From the NCBI GenBank assembly GCA_937892915.1, contig CALBIC010000016.1, positions 1 to 64,000 of the forward strand: a stretch of 64,000 nt of DNA, given 5' to 3'. Position 1 is the first letter of the stretch. Each line of letters starts with the position of its first letter. This document shows, piece by piece, positions 42,289-50,329 of this stretch. This DNA is from UBA5972 sp002430125 (GTDB lineage: Bacteria; Pseudomonadota; Alphaproteobacteria; Rhodobacterales; Rhodobacteraceae). Position numbers and translations under genes: made by a program. Below the pieces are notes generated by a model, which was not told the origin of the DNA, made no database searches, and saw only the letters and a list, made by a program, of their open reading frames with translations.

Positions 42289-43272
42289 ATGGCTGAGTTT
42301 GACCAGATACCTGAAACGGCGCGCGCTTGGATTGACCAAGGGCGACGTGTGGCGTTGGCCACTGTGGTGGCGACTTGGGGTTCGGCCCCGCGGCAGGTTG
42401 GCGCGCAATTGGTGATTGATGCTAACGGCGCTTTTGAAGGCTCTGTCTCGGGCGGATGCGTTGAAGGTGCGGTCGTTCTGGAGGCAGTCGAGGCGATTGC
42501 GACCGATACCTGTCGCCTTATTGAATTCGGTGTCAGTGACGAAGATGCGTTTGCTGTTGGGCTTGCCTGCGGTGGTACGATCCGGGTGCTGGTGGAACCA
42601 GTTGATGCAGGGCAGGGTTGGTCGATCGCGGTGCTGGACAGCTTGTTGGCAGCGCGCGCGGCACGCAAAGCGGTGGCGGTTTCAGTTGATTTAATCACGT
42701 GGGAACGTCGGCTGATCGTGGCGGATGATGCCGACGGCGCGTTGCGCAACAGGTTTGCCGGCGATTTCTCGGGGATCGACGACGGGCATTTCATTGCCAT
42801 TCACAACCCGCCTCTGCGGCTGATAATTGTCGGGGCGGTGCATATCGCGCAGGCTTTGGTGCCGATGGCGCGTCTGGCGGGATATGACGTGGTTTTGTGC
42901 GATCCGCGCGGTGCGTTTGCTGCCGGTGCGCGATTTCCGGGGATTGAGGTGCAGGATGACTGGCCCGACGAGGTGGTGATGGCGCAAAACCTTGACGCGC
43001 GCTCGGCCTTGGTGACGCTGGCGCATGACCCGAAAATTGACGATCCGGCGATCTTTGAGGCGCTCAAGACCGAGGCGTTTTATATTGGGTGTCTGGGGTC
43101 ACGGCGCACCCACGCAAAGCGGCTTGAGCGGCTGCGCGCGGGCGGTGTGACCGAGGAGCAGATTGGGCGCATTTATGGTCCGGCCGGTCTGGACATAGGC
43201 GCGCGCGGCCCAGCGGAAATTGCGGTTTCAGTGCTGGCCCAAATGGTCGAAGTTTTACGGCAAAGGCGATAA
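42289..43272 (+). CDS. XdhC/CoxI family protein
   Basis: The 327-residue protein has an N-terminal XdhC_CoxI domain (TVVATWGSAPRQVGAQLVID, SVSGGCVEGAVV with the conserved Cys, LACGGTIRVLVEP) and a C-terminal Rossmann XdhC_C domain (LRLIIVGAVHIAQALVPMAR, FYIGCLGSRRTHAKRLERL). XdhC-type proteins bind and sulfurate molybdenum cofactor for xanthine- or CO-dehydrogenase-like enzymes. No molybdenum hydroxylase gene is adjacent, so its client is elsewhere. ATG 42289 opens the usual N-terminus; a TTG upstream is weaker. It is followed after one base by the exported protein gene. Confidence 0.9.
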   Translation: MAEFDQIPETARAWIDQGRRVALATVVATWGSAPRQVGAQLVIDANGAFEGSVSGGCVEGAVVLEAVEAIATDTCRLIEFGVSDEDAFAVGLACGGTIRVLVEPVDAGQGWSIAVLDSLLAARAARKAVAVSVDLITWERRLIVADDADGALRNRFAGDFSGIDDGHFIAIHNPPLRLIIVGAVHIAQALVPMARLAGYDVVLCDPRGAFAAGARFPGIEVQDDWPDEVVMAQNLDARSALVTLAHDPKIDDPAIFEALKTEAFYIGCLGSRRTHAKRLERLRAGGVTEEQIGRIYGPAGLDIGARGPAEIAVSVLAQMVEVLRQRR

Positions 43273-43273
43273 C

Positions 43274-44227
43274 GTGCGCAGATTGGCACCAATTTTGTGG
43301 TGTGTTTTTGTGGCGGTTGCAGGCCCGGTCGCGTCCGGACCGGTTACCGGTGATATCGACCCGGCCTATCAGCACGCGCTTGATTTGTGGCTGAGTGATG
43401 ACGAAGCGCATGCCTTGCCGATGCTGGCAACGCTGGCAGCCGACGGAAGTACTGCCGCGCAAATGCTGATTGGACTGATCGACAAAACGATTGCCCTGCA
43501 AGGCCCGTGGCTGGCGTTGCTGCCCAAAGCTGAACGTATCGAACTGTTGCGCGATCAGGGTGGCCTTTCGGGGACCAGTTGGATGCGCCGAATTGATGAC
43601 CTGCCGGTTGCCACGATCCTGTTGCAGGTTCTGGACAGCGAGGCGGATGTCGGTTTGGTCCTGACATTGGCGGATTTTGGCGAGCCGGGCGCGGTACGTC
43701 GGGGGCTGATCGCGCTTGAGGCGCGCCAATCCACCGGGTTTTCTGCGTTCGCCCAAGACCCGCGCTATCCCGACGCAATGCGCTATCTGATCTGGCGGGA
43801 ATGGCAAAAGGACGGGGACAGGGACGATGAGTTGGCAGCAGCGCTGAACGCGTTGCCCAAAGGGGATCCACAGCGCGAGGTTTTGATGGCAATGGGGGCC
43901 GAACCTGAACACGCGGACTGGTTGCTGGAAACCAAGCTGGGCACGCCTTTGAAAGCATTGTGTGAACGCACTTGCCCGGCTCGACCGGCGACGTGCATGC
44001 TGGCCGGAATGCGGGCGTTGGGCGGGTATCGGCAGGTGGTTACAATAGGAACGCCATTGGTGGCCCTGATCCCGGAGGCACGGTTTGCCGACAGTCAGCG
44101 GGGACAAATGAGCGTGCTGCGACGGGCGATGGCCTATGCGTTTCTGACGCGTGAACGGATCGGTGAAATTGCGAAAACCGATGCTTGTTTTGCGGGTATT
44201 CTGGCGACCGAAGGCCAGCGGTTTTAA
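43274..44227 (+). CDS. Exported protein of unknown function
   Basis: With a GTG start at 43274 (AAAGG eight bases upstream, one base after the xdhC stop) the 317-residue product starts with a signal peptide, MRRLAPILWCVFVAVAGPVASG. The rest is helical and contains a TPR/Sel1-like stretch (HALDLWLSDDEAHALPMLAT, LAADGSTAAQMLIGLI). Two cysteines, CERTC..PATC near residue 235, could form a disulfide. I do not recognise a family. It is probably co-translated with xdhC, but a functional link is unproven. An earlier in-frame ATG at 43220 lies within xdhC and would hide the signal peptide. Confidence 0.7.
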   Translation: MRRLAPILWCVFVAVAGPVASGPVTGDIDPAYQHALDLWLSDDEAHALPMLATLAADGSTAAQMLIGLIDKTIALQGPWLALLPKAERIELLRDQGGLSGTSWMRRIDDLPVATILLQVLDSEADVGLVLTLADFGEPGAVRRGLIALEARQSTGFSAFAQDPRYPDAMRYLIWREWQKDGDRDDELAAALNALPKGDPQREVLMAMGAEPEHADWLLETKLGTPLKALCERTCPARPATCMLAGMRALGGYRQVVTIGTPLVALIPEARFADSQRGQMSVLRRAMAYAFLTRERIGEIAKTDACFAGILATEGQRF

Positions 44228-44233
44228 CGTAGT

Positions 44234-45940
44234 TTAACTGGCGCGCAAATCCTCGAACGCCTGGTTCTGGCTGAGGTAGATATTGCCGGTCAGATCGTGC
44301 AGGAAATGGCTGCGTTTCAGTCGATCCATCACTGGGCCTTTGACCTCAGACAGATGCAGGCGCACGTCACTGTCGGCCAGTCGGGCGTTCAGGGCCTCAA
44401 GGCTTTCCAGCGCGGAACTGTCGATAAAATTGACCGCCGGGCACATCAACACCACATTTTTGATCGCGCGATTGGCGGCCAAGGTGCCGTTGATTGTATC
44501 CTCCAGAAACCGCGCATTGGGGAAATACAGGCTTTCGTCGATCCGGATCGACAATGTGGCCGGGTCGGTTTCAACGGCGTGCCGCAGGATATTGCGGAAG
44601 TGCTGGGTGCCGAGCACTCGGCCGACGATGGCGTAATGCGGTTTTGAAGTGCGTCGCAGGTGCAAAAATAGCGAAATCCCGACGCCTGCCATGATGCCAA
44701 ACTCGACCCCCTCGGTCAACGTCAGCAGAATAGTGGCAGCCATTGCCGCGAAATCGGCCTTGGAATAGGCAAATGTGGTGCGGATGGATTTCAGATCGAC
44801 CAAGGATAGAACCGCGACAAAAATCGTGGCACCCAAGGTGGCTTTGGGCAGAAAGAACAAAAGCGGCGTCAGAAATACTGTGGCCAAGGCGATGCCGATG
44901 GCGGTATAGGCACCGGCGGCAGGGGTCTGCGCACCGGCTTCGAAGTTTACCACGGATCGGGAAAACCCGCCGGTGACCGGAAAGCCGCCTGACAGGGCCG
45001 AACCGATATTGGCGGTGCCAAGGCCGATCAGTTCCTGATCCGGGTCGATCCGCTGGCGGCGCTTGGCGGCCAAAGTTTGCGCCACCGAAATGGTTTCAAC
45101 ATAGCCGATGATCGAGATCAACAAAGCAGGCATAGCGATTTCAAACCAAAGTTTCGGGTCATAGGTTGGGATCGCAAGGCCGGGCAGGGCGTTTGGAATA
45201 TCGCCGACAATGGCAACGCCATGACCATTGAGCCCCAGCGCGAAGACCAATAATGTCGTCACGGCAATCGACAGGATCGGGGCCATTTTGGCACCGGTAT
45301 CGGCCAGACGGTCACTAAATCCGCTGGCCTTTAGCAGCGGTTTCACCCGCTTGCGGGTCCAGAACAAAAAGACAATCGTGCCTAAACCGATTGCCGCCGT
45401 GACCCAGTTGAAGGCGGTGTAACTCTCCAACAACGAGCTGATTTGTTCCAGCAGGTTATGGCCCTTGATCGGGATGCCGGTCAGACTTTTCATCTGGCCC
45501 ATGGCGATAATGACGGCTGATGCGGTGATAAAGCCGGAAATCACCGGATGGCTCAGGAAATTTGCCAGAAATCCCAGCCTGAGCAGACCCATAACTGTCA
45601 ACATCAGCCCCGACAAAAAAGCCAACGCAATGGCGGCTGTCAGATATTCCGGCGACCCTTGCTGCGCGAGTTGCCCAACCGCGGCGGCTGTCATCAGCGA
45701 GGCCACTGCGACCGGGCCAATCGCCAAGGTACGCGACGTGCCAAACACCGCGTAAATCAGCAGAGGCGCGATTGAGGCATAAAGACCAATCTCGGGCGGC
45801 AATCCGGCCAACAGTGCATAGGCCAGCGATTGCGGGATCAGCATGATGGTGACGATCACCGCCGCGATAAGATCGCTGGTCAGGGTTTCGCGGTCATAGT
45901 CGCGAGACCAGACAAGAATGGGAAAATAGCGTTTTAGCAT
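44234..45940 (-). CDS. SulP family anion transporter with STAS domain
   Basis: Inner-membrane transporter of 568 residues, probably moving sulfate, bicarbonate or another anion. It has IPQSLAYALLAGLPPEIGLYAS (split IPQSLAYALLAGLPPE and IGLYASIAPLLIYAVFG), the GGFPVTGGFSRSVVNFEAGAQTP signature (split GGFPVTGGFSRSV and VNFEAGAQTP) and about 10-12 helices. A C-terminal STAS domain follows (about 440-560, MCPAVNFIDSSALESLEAL). It is the last gene of the leftward sulfur cluster, 30 bases behind the DUF442 gene, which favours sulfate or a related sulfur oxyanion as substrate. Confidence 0.93.
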   Translation of the reverse strand: MLKRYFPILVWSRDYDRETLTSDLIAAVIVTIMLIPQSLAYALLAGLPPEIGLYASIAPLLIYAVFGTSRTLAIGPVAVASLMTAAAVGQLAQQGSPEYLTAAIALAFLSGLMLTVMGLLRLGFLANFLSHPVISGFITASAVIIAMGQMKSLTGIPIKGHNLLEQISSLLESYTAFNWVTAAIGLGTIVFLFWTRKRVKPLLKASGFSDRLADTGAKMAPILSIAVTTLLVFALGLNGHGVAIVGDIPNALPGLAIPTYDPKLWFEIAMPALLISIIGYVETISVAQTLAAKRRQRIDPDQELIGLGTANIGSALSGGFPVTGGFSRSVVNFEAGAQTPAAGAYTAIGIALATVFLTPLLFFLPKATLGATIFVAVLSLVDLKSIRTTFAYSKADFAAMAATILLTLTEGVEFGIMAGVGISLFLHLRRTSKPHYAIVGRVLGTQHFRNILRHAVETDPATLSIRIDESLYFPNARFLEDTINGTLAANRAIKNVVLMCPAVNFIDSSALESLEALNARLADSDVRLHLSEVKGPVMDRLKRSHFLHDLTGNIYLSQNQAFEDLRAS

Positions 45941-45970
45941 GGTATTCAGGGGTCCGATGTCAGGGGTGGC

Positions 45971-46402
45971 TCAGCCGTTTTGGGCGGCCATAGCTTCAAA
46001 TTGCGGACGCATATTTTCCAGATTGTAACCGGCACCTGCAGCAGCCTGTAGAATATCGTCAACCGGCAGAGTTCCGGCGTTCATATAAGCCCAACAGATT
46101 GTTGAACGCATGCCAGAACGGCAATAAGCGAAAACCGGCCCTTTGGCGGCGGCGATTGCTGTTGCCTGCGCGGTCAGATTGTCCATCGTCATACCTTGGG
46201 ACGAAATCGGATTATAGGTGAACGCGAGCCCCAGACGCGTGGCCTCGGCCTGCATAAACTGGGCATGCAGATCAGGTTCAATCTCGGCATCGGGACGGTT
46301 ATTTATGACCGAGGTAAAACCCTGCGCGGCAATCGCCACAAGATCGGCTTCGGTGATCTGGCCGGACACGGAATAGGTTGGCGTAACGTGATTGATGGTC
46401 AT
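45971..46402 (-). CDS. TIGR01244/DUF442 rhodanese-like sulfurtransferase
   Basis: The 143-residue protein is of the TIGR01244 (DUF442, Blh N-terminal) family. It shows YSVSGQITEADLVAIAAQGF, SVINNRPDAE and the active loop AYCRSGMRSTICWA near residue 93. That is a six-residue rhodanese-type loop CRSGMR carrying the nucleophilic Cys. In Blh proteins this domain is fused to the persulfide dioxygenase; here it is a separate gene in the same cluster. It lies four bases after the second YeeE gene. Confidence 0.9.
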   Translation of the reverse strand: MTINHVTPTYSVSGQITEADLVAIAAQGFTSVINNRPDAEIEPDLHAQFMQAEATRLGLAFTYNPISSQGMTMDNLTAQATAIAAAKGPVFAYCRSGMRSTICWAYMNAGTLPVDDILQAAAGAGYNLENMRPQFEAMAAQNG

Positions 46403-46405
46403 GGT

Positions 46406-46855
46406 TTACCCGAAATTTTTTGCGCTGTTCTGTGGATTGGCGAACAGTTTGCCAAGTCTTGGAGCCAGGAACATACCGGCGGACATAGCTGCGATAAAGA
46501 TCAAACCTTCGATCCCGTTATAGGAAACCGCCGCCAGCGACGGGCCTGGGCAAAGGCCGGCCAGACCCCAACCCGCACCGAAAATGAACGACCCAATGAT
46601 CAGTGCCGGGCTAAGCGTGGATGACGGGGTCGCAGGCAGTGCCGTGCCAAGTAGCGAGGCTGTGCGCCGTGCTGCGATACGCCAAGCCACAGCCATCGGC
46701 AGGATCGCCCCGGTCAGAACAAAGGCCAGCGTCGGATCCCAGTCGCCAAACAGATCAAGCCAGTTTTGCACCTTGGTGGTGTCGGTCATGCCGGATGTGA
46801 ACAACCCGGCCCCAAACAAGCCCCCCGCCAACAGCGCGTAAAAATTGCGTTTCAT
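46406..46855 (-). CDS. YeeE/YedE family (DUF6691-type) membrane protein
   Basis: The 149-residue membrane protein has about four helices. Motifs are YALLAGGLFGAGLFTSGMTD, KVQNWLDLFGDWDPTLAFV and GAGWGLAGLCPGPSLAAVS, where the conserved Cys of the GLCPGP motif is typical of the sulfur-transport (YeeE) family. ATG 46855 overlaps the preceding gene by four bases; a longer reading overlaps it heavily. It pairs with the protein at 46852-47280 as the two halves of a YeeE-type importer, probably of thiosulfate or a sulfane-sulfur species. Confidence 0.9.
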   Translation of the reverse strand: MKRNFYALLAGGLFGAGLFTSGMTDTTKVQNWLDLFGDWDPTLAFVLTGAILPMAVAWRIAARRTASLLGTALPATPSSTLSPALIIGSFIFGAGWGLAGLCPGPSLAAVSYNGIEGLIFIAAMSAGMFLAPRLGKLFANPQNSAKNFG

Positions 46856-47280
46856 ATAACCCCCAGCACATGCTTGAAGACCAGAACCGCGACCCCGCCT
46901 GCGAACAGATAGGCCAATGTCGCCGCAATGCCGCGAACGGATAGTCGCGAGATACCGCAAACGCCGTGGCCTGATGTGCAGCCGTTGGCCATGCGGGCCC
47001 CGTATCCGACCATCAATCCGGCACCAATCAAAACCCAAATATTGCTGCTGATATGGGTGTCGGGCCGGACCCACAGAAGGGTCAGTACGAACGGCACCGC
47101 GATCAGTCCGGCGATAAAGCTTAACCGCTCGCGTATTGTGTCCCAGCCGGTGCCGTCAACCAGCCCGCCTAAAACGCCGCTTGCGCCAAGAATGCGGCCG
47201 TTAAACAGCAGGTAAACAACGCCTCCCGCGCCGATTAACAGTCCGCCGCCAAAACCAAATATCCAGTCCTGCTCAAGCAT
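46852..47280 (-). CDS. YeeE/YedE family membrane protein (sulfur transport)
   Basis: A 142-residue inner-membrane protein with four helices: IFGFGGGLLIGAGGVVYLLF, GRILGASGVLGGLVDG and MANGCTSGHGVCGISRLSVR, where the two Cys of the GCTSGHG/CG motif are characteristic. It forms the other half of the YeeE-like pair. The ATG at 47280 shares a base with the TGA of the dioxygenase gene (TGATG). Its place in a persulfide cluster suggests sulfur-species uptake or export. Confidence 0.9.
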   Translation of the reverse strand: MLEQDWIFGFGGGLLIGAGGVVYLLFNGRILGASGVLGGLVDGTGWDTIRERLSFIAGLIAVPFVLTLLWVRPDTHISSNIWVLIGAGLMVGYGARMANGCTSGHGVCGISRLSVRGIAATLAYLFAGGVAVLVFKHVLGVI

Positions 47281-48143
47281 CACAAACCGTTAATTGGCAT
47301 TTTGATGTAGGATTTTCCGTCGTCTTCCGGTTCCGGCATGTGGCCTGCACGCATATTCACCTGCAGGGACGGTATGATCAGTTTCGGCATTTTCAGCTCG
47401 CCATCGCGTTTGGTGCGGGCGGCGACGAATTCTTCTTTGGTTTTGCCAGCGCCAATATGAACGTTGCCGGCTTTTTGTTCGCCAACCGTGGTTTCCCAAG
47501 CGAATTCGTCGCGACCGGGGGCTTTGTAATCGTGGCCAACAAAAATCCGGGTTTCGTCCGGCAAGGCCAGAATTTTCTGGATCGAATTAAACAAGGTTTC
47601 CGCCGACCCACCGGGGAAATCAGCGCGGGCTGTGCCGAAATCCGGCATGAACAAGGTGTCGCCGACAAAAGCGGTGTCTTCAATCACATAGGTCAGGCAA
47701 GCTGGCGTGTGGCCCGGCGTATGCAGCACGTCACAACGCATTTGCCCGATATGGATCGAATCGCCATCCTTGAACAACGCATCAAACTGGCTGCCGTCAC
47801 GCTGGAACCTTGTGCCTTCGTTAAAGACTTTACCAAAGGTTTCCTGCACCACAGTGATCCGATCGCCAATCCCGATTTTACCGCCAAGTTCTTCCTGAAG
47901 GTAGGGCGCAGCACTTAGATGATCGGCGTGGACATGGCTTTCCAGAATCCACTGAACTTCCAGGACTTTTTCACGCACATAGGCGATGATTTTGTCAGCC
48001 GCAACCGTGTCTGTGCGCCCGGATGCGTGATCAAAATCCAGCACAGAATCAATTATCGCGCATTTCGGTCCGTTGGCATCCTGAACCACATAGGAAATTG
48101 TGTTTGTGGCGTCGTCAAAAAAGGCTTTTACTGTTGGGGACAT
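47280..48143 (-). CDS. Metallo-beta-lactamase fold persulfide dioxygenase (Blh/ETHE1-like)
   Basis: A 287-residue MBL protein of the ETHE1/Blh sulfur dioxygenase group, which oxidises glutathione persulfide to sulfite. It has LESHVHADHLSAAPYL (HxHxDH near residue 57), HTPGHTPACLTYVIED, FVGDTLFMPDFGTARADFPGG (split FVGDTLFMPDFG and TARADFPGG) and FVGHDYKAPGRDE. ATG 48143 has AGGAG upstream and gives the expected MSPTVKAFFDD start. It is the first gene of the leftward sulfur operon and is divergent from bigR. Confidence 0.92.
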   Translation of the reverse strand: MSPTVKAFFDDATNTISYVVQDANGPKCAIIDSVLDFDHASGRTDTVAADKIIAYVREKVLEVQWILESHVHADHLSAAPYLQEELGGKIGIGDRITVVQETFGKVFNEGTRFQRDGSQFDALFKDGDSIHIGQMRCDVLHTPGHTPACLTYVIEDTAFVGDTLFMPDFGTARADFPGGSAETLFNSIQKILALPDETRIFVGHDYKAPGRDEFAWETTVGEQKAGNVHIGAGKTKEEFVAARTKRDGELKMPKLIIPSLQVNMRAGHMPEPEDDGKSYIKMPINGL

Positions 48144-48167
48144 TTGATTTCTCCTGTCGTGTTGCTC

Positions 48168-48202
48168 GCAATATATATCAATTGTTGAATATATTGCAAT
48201 AT
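48168..48202. promoter_or_regulatory. Operator region between the persulfide operon and bigR
   Basis: GCAATATAT (48168-48176) and ATATATTGC (48189-48197) are perfect inverted repeats 12 bases apart. A 12-bp palindrome ATATTGCAATAT (48191-48202) overlaps the right arm. The A/T-rich dyads fit an ArsR-family operator covering both divergent promoters. Confidence 0.65.
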
Positions 48203-48266
48203 TGATAAGTGTGAAATCTTTTGCTAACACGAATCTAACGTAAATCAGTCGGAAAGTCAGGGCGTA

Positions 48267-48605
48267 ATGTCAGAAGAAACCAACAACGCGCATTTGATCG
48301 AAGATTTGCGAGCGCAGGCTGATAACGCGGCAGCGTTGATGAAGACCTTGTCCAATACGGCGCGACTGATGATCTTGTGCCAATTGGTCGAAGGCGAACG
48401 GTCGGTTGCCGAGCTCGAGAAAAATCTCGATACCAAGCAACCGAATGTCTCGCAACAATTGGCCCGCCTAAGGATGGAGGGGCATGTGCAGGCGCGACGC
48501 GACGGCAGAACGATTTTTTACAGCCTTGCGGATGAACGGGTTGCGTCGGTTATCCACAATCTGCACGCAACTTTCTGCCCAAGCCGTGTTTCGCAATCGA
48601 ATTGA
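48267..48605 (+). CDS. bigR: ArsR-family sulfide/persulfide-responsive repressor (BigR/SqrR type)
   Basis: The 112-residue winged-helix repressor has KTLSNTARLMILCQLVEGE and NVSQQLARLRMEGHVQARRDG (split NVSQQLARLRMEGHV and QARRDGRTIFYSL). Two cysteines, C38 and C104, sit at the positions that form the tetrasulfide/disulfide switch in SqrR and BigR. When persulfides appear, the protein should release its operator at 48168-48202. It is divergent from the operon it probably controls. Its stop codon lies inside an FNR-like site for the next gene. Confidence 0.9.
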   Translation: MSEETNNAHLIEDLRAQADNAAALMKTLSNTARLMILCQLVEGERSVAELEKNLDTKQPNVSQQLARLRMEGHVQARRDGRTIFYSLADERVASVIHNLHATFCPSRVSQSN

Positions 48606-48616
48606 TTTGAGTCAAT
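48601..48616. promoter_or_regulatory. Candidate FnrL site upstream of the DksA-type gene
   Basis: ATTGA (48601-48605) and TCAAT (48612-48616) are separated by six bases, matching the TTGA-N6-TCAA FNR core. It overlaps the bigR stop. A class II position would put transcription start near 48650. Confidence 0.45.
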
Positions 48617-48632
48617 ATTCCTGTTATCTTTT

Positions 48633-48659
48633 AGAGTTAATCTCTTTTTAATTAACTCT
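48633..48659. repeat. Inverted repeat between bigR and the DksA-type gene
   Basis: AGAGTTAAT (48633-48641) and ATTAACTCT (48651-48659) pair perfectly around a 9-base T-rich loop. It may be a bigR terminator, or an operator or leader of the next gene. Confidence 0.5.
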
Positions 48660-48676
48660 TTTAGGGAATCGTTAGA

Positions 48677-49000
48677 ATGGCAAACACCACAAGTGTCGCT
48701 ATACGCAAAAAACAGCTGGAAACACGTCTGAACGAACTGAACGTTCGACTGCATGGCATTGAAAAGACATTGGATAAACTGCCGCCGGCGGATGTCGAAG
48801 ATCGTGCGACTGAACGCGAGGAAGACGAAGTTCTTGAAGGCCTTGGCACTGCCGGTCTGAAAGAAATCGAGATGATCGAGGCGGCTCTGGCGCGGATCAA
48901 AGACAGTGTTTACGGCGAGTGCACCAAATGCGGCGAAGCGATTTCGGGTCAGAGGCTGGACCTGCTGCCTTATACGCCACTTTGCCGGAATTGTGCATGA
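48677..49000 (+). CDS. TraR/DksA family zinc-finger protein
   Basis: The 107-residue protein has an N-terminal coiled coil (residues 5-75, with RKKQLETRLNELNVRLHGIE) and a C-terminal C4 zinc finger: YGECTKCGEAISGQRLDLLP then CRNC. This is the DksA/TraR family, which binds the RNA polymerase secondary channel. It is shorter than DksA itself (about 150) and lacks the DxxDxA tip that DksA uses, so it may be a DksA-like regulator or an RNAP-independent protein. A possible FNR site lies upstream. Confidence 0.88.
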   Translation: MANTTSVAIRKKQLETRLNELNVRLHGIEKTLDKLPPADVEDRATEREEDEVLEGLGTAGLKEIEMIEAALARIKDSVYGECTKCGEAISGQRLDLLPYTPLCRNCA

Positions 49001-49028
49001 AAGAACGAAACTCAAAAGGGGGGAAACG

Positions 49029-49223
49029 ATGGCGTTTGAAAGTATGAAAGCGGCGATTGCGATGCTGCTGGAGCAGATGGCAAACCGGCCGGAAGATACC
49101 CACGAACTGCAGGAAAGCCTGCGCGAGAAACTGTCGGAAATGCGTGCGATGGGTCTGCCCTTGCCCGACGATCTGGTGGCGCTCGAGGCCAGTTTGGCCG
49201 AAGCCCTGGACAAACGCAGCTAG
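49029..49223 (+). CDS. Small protein of unknown function downstream of the DksA-type gene
   Basis: The 64-residue product is helical and acidic (MAFESMKAAIAMLLEQMANR, PEDTHELQESLREKLSEMRA, then LPLPDDLVALEASLAEAL). GGGGGG lies six bases before ATG 49029, so translation is likely. It is 28 bases behind the DksA-type gene and probably co-transcribed with it. I recognise no family. Its length and helical character would suit a protein partner. Confidence 0.65.
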   Translation: MAFESMKAAIAMLLEQMANRPEDTHELQESLREKLSEMRAMGLPLPDDLVALEASLAEALDKRS

Positions 49224-49226
49224 GCC

Positions 49227-50318
49227 TTAAAGCGCGATGTAATGCCCGACATTCGGCTGCATGATGCCCATTGCAAGATCGCGGTAGGTTTTTAAGGCAG
49301 CCTTGGCGCCGGTATCGGTTTTAATCTGCATCCATCCGCCGGATGTGTCGGCAATCCGTCGCCAAGCCTCGTCGATTCTGCGGTCGATAACACCCGGCCC
49401 CCAATCGGCGCGGCGCTTTTCGATCTGGCTTGGCGCAAAGAAAAACCTTGGGCGGGAGCCGGGCATGTCGCCGGTGGGGGTGAATTTATCCCAGTGACTT
49501 GTGCCAACGGCGCAGCTGTAAACCATGTTGTCGCCCAGATGGTGATGCAGGCGACTGCGCACATCGGCATTGCCGGCCATATCCACATAAACCGACGGGC
49601 GCTGGGCGATTTCACCCTCAAGTGCATCATAGGTGGTGATCTGATCGCAGGCATCAAGGCTGGTGACAAAGGCGCGGTTGCTGTCGGACGTCAGGCCGAT
49701 GATCGCAGGCACGTCAGGTTTCGCCTCGGCCAGATATTTGGCCAGACCAAGCCCGGTTTTGCTGGAGGCGGAACCAATGATGATTTGTTCGGCCTTGAAC
49801 CAGTCATTGTCGGTGAGAAAATCAAACAGCAGGAAAGACGTGGCCAACAGCGGTTGAAACAATGCGCGCTTGGCGTCCTCGGTTGGGTCGGTCGCACCAA
49901 CGCGGCGATAGGTGTTATAGACGACAGGCAGGTCTTTTCGGTGCGCGGCCATGTCCATCACGGTTGAACTGCCGCGCGCTTGTGGGGTGATCGTCAGATG
50001 GCTGGCCATCGGGAAAAACCCGTATAGCCGCGCGCCCTTTGTTAAGGCGTCGCTGTTGCTGTCAACGACATGCGCAAAGCCCCAAACCGGTACGATTCCC
50101 TGGCCGTCAACGCCGGTTGGGAAGAATTTCCAGTAGTGGATTATGTCGCCGGTCGCTGCGTAGGTGACATTGTTGGTGGTCAGGGAAAAGCCTTCGATTT
50201 GCAGAACGGCCTGACCCGGCCCGGCAATTGGGGCCGGGGTTTCAACCAGATTGGCCCGGCGGATATCTTTGCGGTCAACATGGATTTCAAAGGCTTTCAC
50301 GGATGTCTCCTGCTGCAA
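49227..50318 (-). CDS. DUF2855 family protein (MDR-like)
   Basis: The 363-residue protein belongs to the DUF2855 family, distantly related to the MDR oxidoreductases. It has an N-terminal GroES-like half (GQAVLQIEGFSLTTNNVTYA, PVWGFAHVVDSN) and a Rossmann-like half (IIIGSASSKTGLGLAKYLAE). No member has an established reaction that I can name. It is the last gene of the leftward TetR operon, 12 bases behind the MDR gene, so it probably works on an intermediate of the acyl-CoA pathway. It converges with the small-protein gene. Confidence 0.85.
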   Translation of the reverse strand: MQQETSVKAFEIHVDRKDIRRANLVETPAPIAGPGQAVLQIEGFSLTTNNVTYAATGDIIHYWKFFPTGVDGQGIVPVWGFAHVVDSNSDALTKGARLYGFFPMASHLTITPQARGSSTVMDMAAHRKDLPVVYNTYRRVGATDPTEDAKRALFQPLLATSFLLFDFLTDNDWFKAEQIIIGSASSKTGLGLAKYLAEAKPDVPAIIGLTSDSNRAFVTSLDACDQITTYDALEGEIAQRPSVYVDMAGNADVRSRLHHHLGDNMVYSCAVGTSHWDKFTPTGDMPGSRPRFFFAPSQIEKRRADWGPGVIDRRIDEAWRRIADTSGGWMQIKTDTGAKAALKTYRDLAMGIMQPNVGHYIAL

Positions 50319-50329
50319 GGCTTTTGGCC

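Noticed and set aside
43064..44107. Long minus-strand frame opposite xdhC and the exported protein
   Set aside because: Rich in Arg/Gln/His without any recognisable domain, as expected for antisense frames in GC-rich DNA; the plus-strand genes have motifs and ribosome sites.
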